Positions 11,111-21,240 of a stretch of 64,000 nucleotides of DNA are shown in pieces; position 1 is the stretch's first letter; each line of letters opens with the position of its first letter. The stretch is from positions 17,608,880-17,672,879 of the forward strand of contig CM041295.1 in the NCBI GenBank assembly GCA_023052935.1, written 5' to 3'. Origin of the DNA: Piezodorus guildinii (taxonomy: Eukaryota; Arthropoda; Insecta; Hemiptera; Pentatomidae). The notes under the pieces are model-generated. The model saw only the letters and a program-made list of their open reading frames with translations, was not told the origin of the DNA and searched no databases. The position numbers and the translations under genes were made by a program.

Positions 11111-12270
11111 CTCAAGAACAGACATATACGGTTTCCGTGCTTCAACTGACTGATAATTTGAGAAAAATACTCCTTAATTTTATTTTGAGTATTTCCCTAC
11201 TTTAACTATCTAGATAATGGTTCGAAATAGCAATGAGCGGCTAATTAACTGACTATAGCTACTTTAATCCGGGAATCTATAAATTTTTTTTCAAGGATCA
11301 ATATGAATTTTTTTTTTTCATGATGGAGTCATAGTACCAATTGTCATACAACCTAGTATAAATGCGTGATTCATCAGCAGATACATGTACGTGTTGATCC
11401 CAAAGTTTGCAAACCAATTAACCAGCAACGTATGTCGAAGTTTGCGAGGCTAATTGGATAGAGATTAGGTGGACGCACCATAAGCCTTTCAGGCGACACT
11501 GCACCCGATCCCAGTAAACGAATGTGCCGATCCTCTGCGAGTTACAATGACGATACGTGTTTCAGAATCGAAATACACATCTCAATGTCCGGAACAAGTA
11601 CTGGAAATTTCATTTTCCCCGAGGTGAAATTGAGTAAGATCTGTTTTCAATAGACTGTGATAGGGAGGAGGGGGGAGCGGGAGGGTGAGGTTATTGCCAT
11701 GCAATGGAGTGAGCGGGATGCTCCCAGGATCAATGCGCTGCATCCCATTTGAATACAAAATGTATCCACTGTCCCTGAAGATCCCTGAAAGAAAACGCTA
11801 AGCTTCACCGAAGACTCGGCTTTTCAAGCTGGATAATCCTGTGTTGCGTTTCCTGTTTCAGAATATTTTCTGTAGAATGTTCCAGAATATTAAAGGCTCA
11901 CTCATACAATCATTCTTGAACGGCGGATTGGAACTACGGTTCGACACGTCCTCAAAAACTGATGACAAGAACGATCCTTTAAAGGCACACTTACATGATC
12001 GTTCATATCGTCGTTCCAGTCCATCGGTCGGAAGGAGGGGAGAAATGTCGGTTTGGAACGAACCCAAGTACCCTTACACTATCGTTCTTTTTCATCCATC
12101 CAAGCCACACACCCAGGCTTTATATTCATTTATTTTAATTTTAATTGTCAAGTAATATGTTTAGGTAGAGATTACTGCTCGGCAAGTGATAGAGAAAAAG
12201 GAAATACAATACATGAAGAGGCCAGCAGTTGTTTTTGAATTGCTGACTTATCAATTAACATAAAAATATT
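11111..12270. other. Higher-GC, apparently non-repetitive stretch
   Basis: From about 11300 to 12060 the base composition is visibly more balanced than around it, and I see no transposon motifs. The longest frame (11841-12155, 104 codons, plus) starts inside unremarkable sequence, shows no family motif and runs into AT-rich DNA. This may be single-copy host intergenic or intronic DNA. No exon can be defended. Confidence 0.35.
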
Positions 12271-12271
12271 A

Positions 12272-12425
12272 TTCTTTTTTATGTTTATTATTTATTATTC
12301 TCTATATTATTATTATTTATTACATTTTTATGTTTATTATTTATTATTCTCTATATTATTATTATTTATTATATTTTTATGTTTATTATTTATTATTCTC
12401 TATATTATTATTATTATTATTTTTT
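12272..12425. repeat. 49-bp tandem repeat, three copies
   Basis: The word TTATGTTTATTATTTATTAT begins near 12280, 12329 and 12378, a regular 49-bp period, and each unit ends in CTCTATATTATTATTATT. A lone further copy of the word lies near 12627. Noncoding. Confidence 0.9.
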
Positions 12426-12429
12426 ATTT

Positions 12430-13235
12430 ATTAAGAGATAATACAATCTGCCACCTTCTGGGGCAATGAGTATTACAGATATAAGAAATCATTTATTCCA
12501 TATGTACATTGGAAATAAAATAAAAATAAATAATTAATAAAGATCAAACAAAGAAGAAAGAGAGAAAAAAAATATATACACAAATTTAAATGAATAGTTA
12601 TAAAGAAAATACTATATTATTATATTTTTATGTTTATTATTTATTATATATTGGTATTTACATTATCTTCAGGGCACACTACTATACATTAACAAATTAT
12701 CAATTATTATTACAAATTAATTTTGTTTATACTATTTAAAATTCAATATGAAAACAAAAAACATTGATACATAAAAGTCTATTTACCCGACAGCCATGTA
12801 TGAGTTAAGTATATGCACATTTCATTTAAACTTTTGGCCCAAAATAAATCATACAAAAATCATTAAAATGCATATTGACAACTGAGGTGTTTTGAATTTG
12901 TTTTAAAATTTACAATATCTTTTATGTTTTATTTTCATTCATAGATTCTATTGTTCTTCTGTTAAAATTTTTTTTTTTTCTTCTAAGTGTCGGATTTTTA
13001 AAATCAAATTGGTGATTAAACTGTATGCTTTGTTTTGCTAACGCAGTGGTATTTTTTCAGTTACTATTATGTTGTTTTATTCTGGTAGGGATCTTTCTCT
13101 AGGTTTCCATAATGTAAATTTTGTCACAATCAGTAAAATTTATTTTATAAATAAAATTTTATTTTTTATTTCATAAATATTGAATTTTAATAAATATAAA
13201 GAATTTTTTATTTAAAAATGATAATTGAAATTTGT
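12430..13235. other. No gene seen
   Basis: AT-rich DNA with one extra fragment of the 49-bp repeat near 12627-12650. No coding or RNA signal recognised. Confidence 0.4.
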
Positions 13236-13300
13236 TAGTGTATTGTAGTAAGTCCTAAAGAAGGGGGAGACCACCGAAACGTTGACTCCTAACAGCTAAT
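13236..13300 (+). repeat. Penelope-like/hammerhead-like motif, degenerate
   Basis: CCTAAAGAAGG, a short loop, CC, then GAAACGTTGACTCC resembles the CTGATGA-stem-GAAACGT pattern seen more clearly at 32038, 32533 and 63897. The first core (CTAAAGA) is diverged. The class is inferred from the other loci. Confidence 0.4.
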
Positions 13301-13479
13301 GTAAAATTAATCTTTTAAGGAAGATTTAGGAGCCAATATATGTATTATCTACTTCCCAGTAGGTTTGGTCACCGGGGAAGATAGACCATCACCTCCGTAT
13401 GGAGAGGCCTGAAGGGATAATATATTGTAAATATATCTATTGCAAATATATTGTAAATATTTGAAGCAATTAGGGAACA

Positions 13480-13610
13480 TTATTTATATAGTTTTGTCCA
13501 TTTATTAAGTATATACATTATTATTATTTTTTACTTATATTAGAACTCAAATTGAATATTATAACCTAAATGATATTCTTTCAATAAAGGCTTTATTCAT
13601 TCATTCATAT
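13480..13610 (+). repeat. Likely LINE 3' end with (ATTC)n tail
   Basis: The sequence ends CAATAAAGGCTTTATTCATT followed by CATTCAT, a simple-repeat tail of the kind found on CR1/Jockey-related LINEs. No coding sequence is attached. Confidence 0.4.
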
Positions 13611-14239
13611 GCATTATCAACATAGGTTTCTTCCAAATAATTAAGTTTATTATGGAAACGTATTGTTTGGAAGAGAAAATCTCGTAAGAGCAAGTGATAG
13701 AATAAAAATGAGACGTAATCTGGAATCTCATCGCTCCACTATACTGGAATAATTCTTTACTTGTACCACTCTTGTTAGCGTCCAGTAAATCTTTTCCACA
13801 ATGCGGTCGGCCTTAGACTATGAGATAAAACGAGTAAAAGGGTATCCTACTCTCACTATTTACGCACACCAGAAAAAAAATCTGGAGTCCAGGAATAATA
13901 AGGGCATACACAAGGAATCGCGTGTTCAATTAACCGTGTATAGTAGAGTAGCTACTGGGAAAATATTAAAAGCTGAAGGATATAGACCGATGTCAATGAA
14001 GTGACATACGACTGGGCCTCTATACATTTAGCAATCTATTGATATAACCGATGGGTGTGCTGTCCCTAGGGACCGAGTTAGGGGTGGAGCTTTAGGGGCA
14101 CTTGCCTCGGGCTACCCAATTGAAACGGTGGCAAATGTCGAGCCTAATTTTATTTTTTAATCAAAAAACATTTAGTCAATAAAGCCAGTTATTTTAATAA
14201 TATGGCAAAAAAAACTACGAAATAAATTAACTAAAATAC
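13611..14239. other. No gene seen
   Basis: A 67-codon frame at 13801-14004 has no recognisable family. A higher-GC patch at 14040-14130 is unassigned. Confidence 0.35.
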
Positions 14240-15271
14240 TGTATTTTGCTGTTCGACAAAAAGGTTCACTAAGACTGGATTACCTCAAGGATCATGCCTC
14301 AGCCTCTGTTATTTAATTTATTTATTAAAGATATCCCCAAATACAGCAAAACAAATATTGCACTATTTTCCGACGACACTGCAATTCTTTTTCTAATCTT
14401 CTAAAAGAAGCTTTCATTAAAACACGAAATACCTGAGTCAGTGGGACTAAAAACCAACACAGAAAAAACTGAAGCAATAATCTTTACGAAAACGCCGACC
14501 GAATCTTCCCTCTACTATATAACTCAATGGCGTATATGAGTGACCCTGGACTATAAACTATTTTTCAAACATTACATAGACAATAAAAAAATAGTCCCGT
14601 AAATTATATTATATTATAAAAATGTACCCCTACTTTAATAAACATCCGAAATTAACACCAAAAAACAAAGTAATTTTATATAAATCTGTCAGCAGGCCTT
14701 TAATTACATATGCATGCCTAGTCTGGAGTCTTGCTAGCAGAACACATATTTACAAATTGCAAGTTCTACAAAATAGATGCCAAGAATAATTAATAACTAT
14801 CCACCATTCACGAAAATAATTACCATGCACAACGATCTGGATATCCATACAATACAAGAATTTATACACCAACAAAGGCAGTCATTTTTCTCATAATGTC
14901 AACTGACAAACGATACCCTTATAAAACAAAGTGGTAGTTATTCTAAACTCTCAAACTCTAAATATAGACATAAGAGAACTAAACATATACTGTTATAAAA
15001 TTCTAAATTCTATCTTATGATTTTAATAACGGTAATTTTGCTTAATTATTATTTTAATTTTTATTTCTATTTGTTTATTCCATTTTTTGTTTGTTTTGTT
15101 TCTTTTTTTTGTTTTCTTTTCTTAGTTGATTTTGTTTTTAAATTATTACCAACAATAAAAACAATTGATGTACAAATAATTTTAGCTACTTATTGTAATG
15201 AATTTCCAATTAATGTTTTAAAACTGTGTGATGTATTCGATACAAATAAAGATTGATGTTGTAAAAAAAAA
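14240..15271 (+). pseudogene. Decayed Jockey/CR1-like LINE, 3' part with poly(A)
   Basis: Reading across frameshifts, the plus strand gives the RT motif TGLPQGS (near 14274), PLLFNLFIKDIP, then LFSDDTAIL (near 14365, the catalytic DD box with S for the usual A). Further on is a thumb segment with ITYACLVWSLASRTHIYKL (near 14703-14760). A 3' UTR follows and the unit ends in A9-10 at about 15262-15271, just after AATAAAGATTGATG. Several stops and shifts make it non-functional. It is diverged from Jockey copies A and B and is a separate, older family. Confidence 0.75.
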
Positions 15272-15290
15272 ATACTATTTTAAAAAGCAT

Positions 15291-15820
15291 GTAATTTGAC
15301 GAGCTTTTTTTTTTTTCCAAGCCAAAGAAATTACGGGAAAAATCTTTTTTCTGAATGAAGGGCTACAAAGCCGCATCACTGCCTCGGAAATGAAGTTTCT
15401 TAGAAGAATTGTGGGGAAGACACGGAGAGACTGTGTCCGGAATGAAAGGGTCAGGGAAGACCTTAATGTATGCTCTGTTCTGGAAGTCCTAGACAAGAAG
15501 CAATTGGGATGGTACGGGCATGTCTGCCGAATGGACCATCGGAACCCAATTAAAACAATGGAGGTAAGGCCCTTAGGAAGAAGACCTAAGGACGCCAAGG
15601 ACCTCCTATATCACCCACATGGAGCGAATAGGGATGCGTAGAGGTAAAACTCTGAGCGAGATTAGAAACCTTGCCAGGAACAGAGACAGTTGGTACCAAT
15701 GGCTGGGAGCTCGCCCACGCTGAAAGGCAAATGTGAAGAAAAGAAGAAAAAGAAGTAATTTGACGAGCTTTTTATTTCCAAGCCAAAGAAATTACGGAAT
15801 AATCCTTGTTCTGACTCTGT
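15291..15820 (+). pseudogene. LINE (RTE-like) C-terminal fragment between long direct repeats
   Basis: The frame at 15390-15641 continues the LINE C-terminal pattern EMKFLRRIVGKTRRD, then LGWYGHVCRMDHRNP, then GRRPK (as in RTE-type elements, where the WxGHV(C/Y)RM segment precedes the end). A shift near 15590 leads to RNLARNRDSWYQWL and an (AAG)n tail. The fragment is bracketed by direct copies of GTAATTTGACGAGCTTTTT through CCAAGCCAAAGAAATTACGG (15291-15336 and 15755-15797). Weaker similarity continues to TTCTGA in both (about 15357 and 15815). This would be an unusually long target duplication. Confidence 0.7.
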
Positions 15821-15949
15821 CCGAGGTTTGGTTTATGGTTTAAGTTATTCCACTTTTGGTAATCTAAGATACATTGTTATTTTGACACAGACATTATTCA
15901 TACTCTCAAGAAGTACCTTGAGGTTTCTTGGTTCTTCATATTTTCAGAT

Positions 15950-16720
15950 ATGGATCAGCAATAGGAGAGCAATGAGAATGCCGCAATGAGTTTGTAATAG
16001 CTGAGCCTGCGGGAAAATATGTTACAAATTATGATGGAGAGATTAAAGCGATCGCGCTGCCTCTGGAAAAGCTTATCACCCGAGAACTTAAAAAATAGTC
16101 ATTTATGTAGACTCCCAGGTTGTGTTACCCTCTCTGAAGTCAACGAATAATGATAATAACGAAGTTGAAGAATGCAAAAAGCTGTTTGATTTATTAAGAA
16201 CGATAAGGACCCTAATCGAGTTGGAATAGGTGTCAAGCCACCGTAGTTTCGGAAATGAAAATGCTGATAAATTGACCAGGCGAGGTTCACGGCTGCATCA
16301 GCCTCTACTATGATTCTGCTAAAAGAGTTGCAAGAGCAAACTTACTTAAAACTTTAAAGGAGTACAACCCAAGGCAAGCAACGAGGCTCCATTTTAAGAG
16401 ATGAGTGCAGTATGTTATCGTTGCCTCGGGGGCAAGCGGTTACCTGCTTCAGATTGGTGAGGAGACATGACTATCTCCAGCAACATCTCCATAGAATTGG
16501 AGTAGATGAAATTCCTTCACGTCCTTTTGGGTGCCCGCGCAGTGGACCAACTGATTCAAGAATCGAGCAGCGATCTCAGCTCGCTGCCAAAACAAACACA
16601 TGCATACCAACGGGAGCCCGCATAGTGGAGCAGCGGTCAGTTAGCTCAGAATGTTTAACTTTGAATTTGGGATTGATTCAGCTGTTTTTAGAGATAATAG
16701 ATGGAATATGAACTATTAAT
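15950..16720 (+). pseudogene. LINE fragment with RNase H domain
   Basis: Reading across shifts, the plus strand gives NYDGEIKAIALPLE (near 16030), a V-D-S-Q-V segment (near 16107) and LLRTIRTLIELEWV, GNENADKLTRRGSRL (near 16190-16290): the D-E-D pattern of a LINE-type RNase H with ENADKL near the end. Downstream, 16455-16560 encodes HDYLQQHLHRIGV and a Cys-rich PFGCPRSGP segment, as in the C-terminus of RNase H-bearing LINEs (I/R1-related groups). Stops interrupt it. This differs from the Jockey elements in the window, which lack RNase H. Confidence 0.65.
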
Positions 16721-17875
16721 CAGTGTTTTTATTATCATATTATTATATGTGGTTTTCCCAGAAATAATCCATAGTATATAATTAGTCAGAGTACATTACT
16801 ATTAATTATAAATAAATCAATATTATTTATTTTAACGGAATACAGTTCAAGAGAAGAAAGATATAGCGTTTGTTCCTATCCTAAGGATATGGAATAAAAA
16901 TAAAATGTAACCTGATTCCCTGCTTGAAGTATTCTTTGCTCCATCCGCTGATGTGTGTGTGTGTGTACATCGCTGATCCACTATAGTTGGCGGCCTCAGG
17001 TGATAGGGAGGAGATGCCAGATCATATCCCATTGGAGGGCATACGAAAGACCGCACTAACCAAAAATAATTTCTGAAGGCACAGGAAACGAATGACGTTC
17101 AACCTTGTAAACGTCCCGATCTGTATTACTAAATTACTTTTGTGTTATTTCTGGCAGATTCCAAGAGTCTGCAGTCCCTAACATAAGGACCTGAGGCCAC
17201 AAAAGTACATAAATGGACAAAGACAGTTGAACACTAAAAAAAAAACGATTTATGTGGGTCAATTCTATGTTAAAATAGACACAGTTGAATTTAGAAGATA
17301 AGGAGTAGATGTAGTGGATCAGTTGACAAATATAACAGAGCAAAGCTATCTGTTAGCAATGTAATTACCGTTCCATGTTTGGACTCTGGGAACGATAAGT
17401 TATTTTCAGGCGCTCCTGAGGATTACTGGGATGATTGGAAAGGATGCTCGGACGTGGGGCAGTTTCATTATGGAAGGATTTATTTAGCCCAAGGTTCCAA
17501 TATACACAATATAACTTTTTGTAATTATTATTGGATGAATTTAATGGGTTTAATGAAGGGCCCGATAAGGTTTTTTAAATCAAAATAATTCAAGCTGGCA
17601 CTCAACGACACTACAGATCAGGGATGGAAGTATCCATTCAAATTAAATTAATATAGTAAATGAACTGTTTATTTTGAAAGTGAATTTTCCAGTTGACAGA
17701 ATGATACATAGAGTTCTTTCCAATTTGAATAGCAACATTCCAGAGACTTATTTGACATATAAAACCAGCATAAATAAAAAAAAACATTGGTTAGCCATTT
17801 GGGGGTTTCAAACCCAGCATTTATCAAACTTTATATGAAACAGAAAATATTCAACTTCAAATCACGAGAAAACTG
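16721..17875. other. No gene seen
   Basis: Mixed-composition DNA with a short (GT)n at 16951-16964. The frames at 16847-17056, 17134-17343 and 17379-17588 are each below 70 codons and lack recognisable motifs. Possibly host DNA or a strongly decayed element. Confidence 0.35.
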
Positions 17876-17879
17876 TCTT

Positions 17880-18047
17880 GTAGAGAAAACTACCAATTCA
17901 TTACAAATAGATTGTTGCACATTCTTCTCTACTGTGAACGACTAATTGAGGACAGAGAAAAATATTTTAGGCCATTTTTATCCGGAGATAGTGATCAAAA
18001 TAAGATAGAAAACATACTCCAAGTCAACAGCCTACAAGAACTAAATA
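17880..18047 (+). pseudogene. Possible LINE C-terminal fragment
   Basis: The frame from about 17912 reads HILLYCERLIEDREKYF and ILQVNSLQELNTV, similar in pattern to the Cys/His-rich ends of LINE ORF2 proteins. It is cut off at 18047 by the inserted pogo element, which begins right after the TA at 18046-18047. Assignment is tentative. Confidence 0.35.
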
Positions 18048-18500
18048 CAGTAAAACCTCTTTTTAACGAACACGGTTATAACGAACACCCGTTTATAACG
18101 AACTATCGTCACGGTCCCTTGAAAAATGAATAGAAAACTATGCTTTCTCCTCGTTTATAACGAAATATTCTCTTATAAGGAACTAACGAACTACTTTTGT
18201 GGACCTCAGAATTGAATTTGTTCGGTTATTACGAAAAATGAAGAAAAAAAAATTAGGATACGTCTTAATTCCTGATAAAGAGAGGCGCCTTTCTATCCAA
18301 ATCCTTCTTACCTCTTCTCTCTATTCAGCTGAATTCTTTGATTCACAGTCTGTGACAGCTTCTGGCTTCTAGAGTTTCAGCTTGTTATTCTGTTGTTATT
18401 GCTTTTATTATTTGCGTTTATTCGAGGTTCCTTCGAGGTCAAGTCTTTCTCTTGTTTCGTTTAAAGTGCGCTTCCCCTCCATATAATATGTCAAAGAGAA

Positions 18501-18813
18501 AATACATTGCTTTGTTTTGTTTATTTATTTAACGTCACTTTATGCTACTATGGCTAATCGGACGATACTACGGTGGGAGTCCTAAATTTTGCCTATTCAG
18601 ATTTTATTAGGACAGGGATCTTTAGCAAGTACCTGACATCGCACAGTCTCGTAACCACTTTTTAATGTCCCCCCGAAGGACAGCATAACTAATGATTTTT
18701 TACTCCCATTAAAAAATCCTAGGACCACCTGCGGGTTTGAACCCGTGACCTTTGGCACATGAGGCTGTTATGCTAGCCACCCAATCACAAGTGATCCCCT
18801 AATACATTGCTTT
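18501..18813 (-). mobile_element. tRNA-headed SINE, type 3, inserted in the pogo element
   Basis: Body 18514-18800 on the minus strand. The head reads GGGATCACTTGTGATTGGG, TGGCTAGCATAACAGCC, and a B-box-like GGTCACGGGTTCAAACCC. It ends with AGTGACGTTAAATAAATAAA. The 13-bp target duplication AATACATTGCTTT (18501-18513 and 18801-18813) is perfect. The sister copy at 37738-38022 is nearly full-length identical in layout. Insertion inside pogo makes this the younger of the two. Confidence 0.92.
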
Positions 18814-18824
18814 AAATACAAAGT

Positions 18825-19330
18825 TCGTAATTCTTCTAGAATTGAATAAAAAAATTAAGTGAAAATCGAAAATTGCGGAAAAATACGTGATATCAAAATC
18901 TACTCTATCAACGATTATCGCTAATAAAGACAAAATCGATGCCTCCATTGCGTCTTCAGATGTGCAAAAAAAAAAAAAAAAAAAAAAATTAGAGGAGCAA
19001 CACATGACGTTCTTGATTGTCATGTTTTCTAGTGGCTCCGACAAATGAGGACCTCAGGAATACCCGTTTCAGGACCTATCGTCCTGGAGAAATCACGTCG
19101 AATAGAAAATGAATTGGGCATCTCACCCTTTCAGTGCTCATCCGTCTGGCTTTGGCGCTTTCAGAAACGTCATGGAATCACACTAATAGTTAGCGGCTCG
19201 ACGAAGAAAATAAAGTAAACGAAAGCCAAGTCGATAGTTGGCTGCACGAGTACGCAAAATATGATGAAAGAAATGTTTTTAATATGGACAAAGCTGCTGC
19301 ATAGTTTTAAATACTTTTGAAGTTTCCAAA
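18825..19330 (+). pseudogene. Pogo/Tigger transposase N-terminal remnant
   Basis: The normal protein binds the TIRs with a Psq-type HTH and a CENP-B-like domain, followed by a DDE domain. Here, read across shifts, the first domain appears as ISKSTLSTIIANKDKI (near 18888-18935). A poly(A) stretch follows, then RTSGIPVSGPIVLEKSRRIE and SVWLWRFQKRHGIT (about 19047-19180), and VNESQVDSWLHEYAKYDERN near 19220-19275, ending NMDKAAA in place of the usual N-A-D-E-T. The homologous sequence stops soon after, before the catalytic core. Several frameshifts are present. Confidence 0.85.
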
Positions 19331-19488
19331 TAAACATGTGCCTGAAAGCGAATGCTGTATTGAAAATACTCTTTTTTAACCTCCTGAATTTATACCAAGA
19401 CATATATGACACACAATATATTTTTCGGATATAACGAATTCTTTTATAACGAACAGGGAATATTTTGGAGTTCGTTATAACGAGGGTT

Positions 19489-19493
<5 letters not shown>

Positions 19494-19582
<89 letters not shown>
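19494..19582. repeat. (AT)n-(GT)n compound microsatellite
   Basis: About 68 bp of TA dinucleotides followed by about 20 bp of TG, starting at the TA target duplicate of the pogo element. Tyr/Ile and His/Thr runs in frames across it are artefacts. Confidence 0.95.
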
Positions 19583-20062
19583 ATTGCGCATTTAATAAAA
19601 AAAGAAACAATAACAAAATTAATGACTCGAGTTATGACATTATAGTGCATAACGAGGGATATATAGAGGCGTGAATTACGAAGATCTAATACCCAATTAC
19701 TCCGAGTTCCCAAGGTATGCTTTCACGGCATCATTTTCACTGACGCAATACGCAATGCCTTAACAAAACTATCTGATATTCATTTTCTTACGGCTTAACA
19801 ACTGTTATTTAGCACTTCAAAATCGTCATTACGTCACAATATTACCTAAGGATAGGAAAGTACATCACGGCAGGAATTGTGATTTTTTTACTATGTTATT
19901 TAATAAGCTGGCGGAGAAAAAACCCTGTAATTTGGAACCGCTGAATTTTATGTGAGAGAGAGGTATTCATAGTTTACATAGTAACGGTAGTATTTTGTAA
20001 ATATAAATAAATGAATACAAAAATAAATAAATATAAATATATATATTTTAATATACCACTCA
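19583..20062. other. No gene seen
   Basis: AT-rich DNA without recognisable motifs. Confidence 0.4.
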
Positions 20063-20280
20063 TAACAACCTGGTGCGCGCAACACATGACTTTCCTGACT
20101 TATGTTTGAGTTGAAAAACGTTTGAAGAATTAAATGGAGTTAAGATCATAACATTGGAGTGATGCCAATGGACATTTTCTCTTCATGCATTTTTCATGTA
20201 TATTATCTGACAGCTAATTTACTTGATGTATTAACTGATACAGTTGTAAATCTCAATAAATACAAAATAAAAAAAAATGA
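20063..20280 (+). repeat. R repeat start fragment followed by a LINE-type 3' tail
   Basis: CTGGTGCGCGCAACACATGACTTTCC matches the start of the R family, but similarity ends near 20135. The next part, ACAGTTGTAAATCTCAATAA then ATACAAAATAAAAAAAA, looks like the poly(A) end of a plus-strand LINE. Confidence 0.5.
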
Positions 20281-20289
20281 TCATAACAT

Positions 20290-20790
20290 TTATATCATAA
20301 TAATAAATTAAAGGAAAATTAAATTAGAACATCAGAATCTTAGGGTAAAAACAAAAATAAAAAAGATAATAAATAACAGCTATAAATTAACAGGTGTATT
20401 CTAATAATATAAAGAACTATATAAGAATTAAGAAAAACAATAATTAGTTCATATATACAGAGCTAATTAAAATAAATTTACAATGCTAGTGAAATTGTGT
20501 GAAACAAATTACATTACTGTTCTAATACGATAAAATATAATATGATAAATAATCGCGTCTCTCTGCTTTAATTACTCATTTCCATTTAAATTTCCAAATC
20601 AGTTATGGTTATTTGGGAATCGTATAGACAGTAAGTGCTTAAATAAACGGGATTTGAAATTCGGAAGATAATTGGAATAACGAATATAACAAGAAATAGA
20701 ATTCCAAATTGACGAGGATCTGTCAAAAGCTGCAGTTCGGTGAGGCGTCATACACAGGTATGAAGGCTGTATGGGTAATACTTACTTCCA
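20290..20790 (-). pseudogene. CR1/L2-type LINE C-terminal fragment, minus strand
   Basis: The reverse complement near 20760-20600 reads DRSSSIWNSISCYIRYSNYL then NFKSRLFKHLLSIRFP. This is the W-N-S-(L/I)-P...FKSRLxxHL pattern that ends many CR1/L2/Jockey-like ORF2 proteins. The AT-rich part to the left would be its 3' UTR. A T-run at 20798-20811 borders it. Confidence 0.55.
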
Positions 20791-20924
20791 TTAAATTTTT
20801 TTTTTTTTTTTATTCATATTTAATTGAATTTTGCAACTGAATTAACATAAATACAATAAGTAAAACTGTTGATGTTAAATAATTTAATAGTATAATATTC
20901 TAAAATAATCACTTAGATTTATCC

Positions 20925-21038
20925 ACTTTTCATCACTCTCTATATCTTATAAAACTTTATAAAATAACGGTTTTTCTAAAACCTTTACCTTCTCAACGGC
21001 ATCTATATTACTATTCTTATGTTAAGAAACAACAACAT
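20925..21038 (+). repeat. R repeat, left part, split by the Gypsy element
   Basis: Carries CTTTTCATCACTCT and CTCAACGGCATCTATATTAC and ends at the AACAT target site. The family continues after the Gypsy element at 30256, so this copy predates the Gypsy insertion. Confidence 0.8.
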
Positions 21039-21182
21039 TGTTTAGATATAGTCACATGGCAAAAGCTCCCATATGTTTAATGAGCTGGAGGTTGCAGTTC
21101 AAAGTGGATTATGTTACATGTTATGTGTTAAATTATAATAAATTATTTTGATATGTCTAATCTTCCAATATAAATTTAAACA
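21039..21182 (+). repeat. 5' LTR of Gypsy element
   Basis: 144 bp, from TGTTTAGATATAGTCACATG to AATATAAATTTAAACA (TG...CA termini). It matches the 3' LTR at every position I compared. An AATAAATT word near its centre could serve as polyadenylation signal. Identity of the LTRs is expected immediately after integration and is lost by mutation. Confidence 0.95.
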
Positions 21183-21196
21183 TGGCGCAGTCGAAA
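21183..21196 (+). promoter_or_regulatory. Primer binding site, tRNA-Ser type
   Basis: TGGCGCAGTCG directly follows the LTR. It is complementary to the 3' end expected of a tRNA-Ser with acceptor strand CGACTGC, discriminator G and CCA. Drosophila 17.6/297-type Gypsy elements use a tRNA-Ser primer in the same way. Confidence 0.8.
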
Positions 21197-21240
21197 TCGT
21201 CCTAGTGAACTGAAGAAAGAGAAGTGACAGAACATCTACT

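Larger units (their letters stand above)
18048..19493 (+). mobile_element. Deleted pogo/Tigger-type DNA transposon
   Basis: The left end CAGTAAAACCTCTTTTTAAC and the reverse complement of the right end CAGAAAACCCTCGTTATAAC are inverted repeats of the pogo kind, flanked by TA (18046-18047 and 19494-19495). Additional TTATAACGAA copies lie just inside both ends (18063-18245 and 19430-19480). Inside is an N-terminal transposase remnant. The D,D catalytic region is gone, so the copy is non-autonomous. A SINE (18514-18800) is inserted in it, and removing that leaves about 1.15 kb. The right TA runs into an (AT)n tract. Confidence 0.9.

Noticed and set aside
11841..12155. 104-codon plus frame as a possible host gene
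   Set aside because: No family motif, no splice-site support and a C-terminus running into AT-rich sequence. A frame of this length is expected by chance in balanced-composition DNA.
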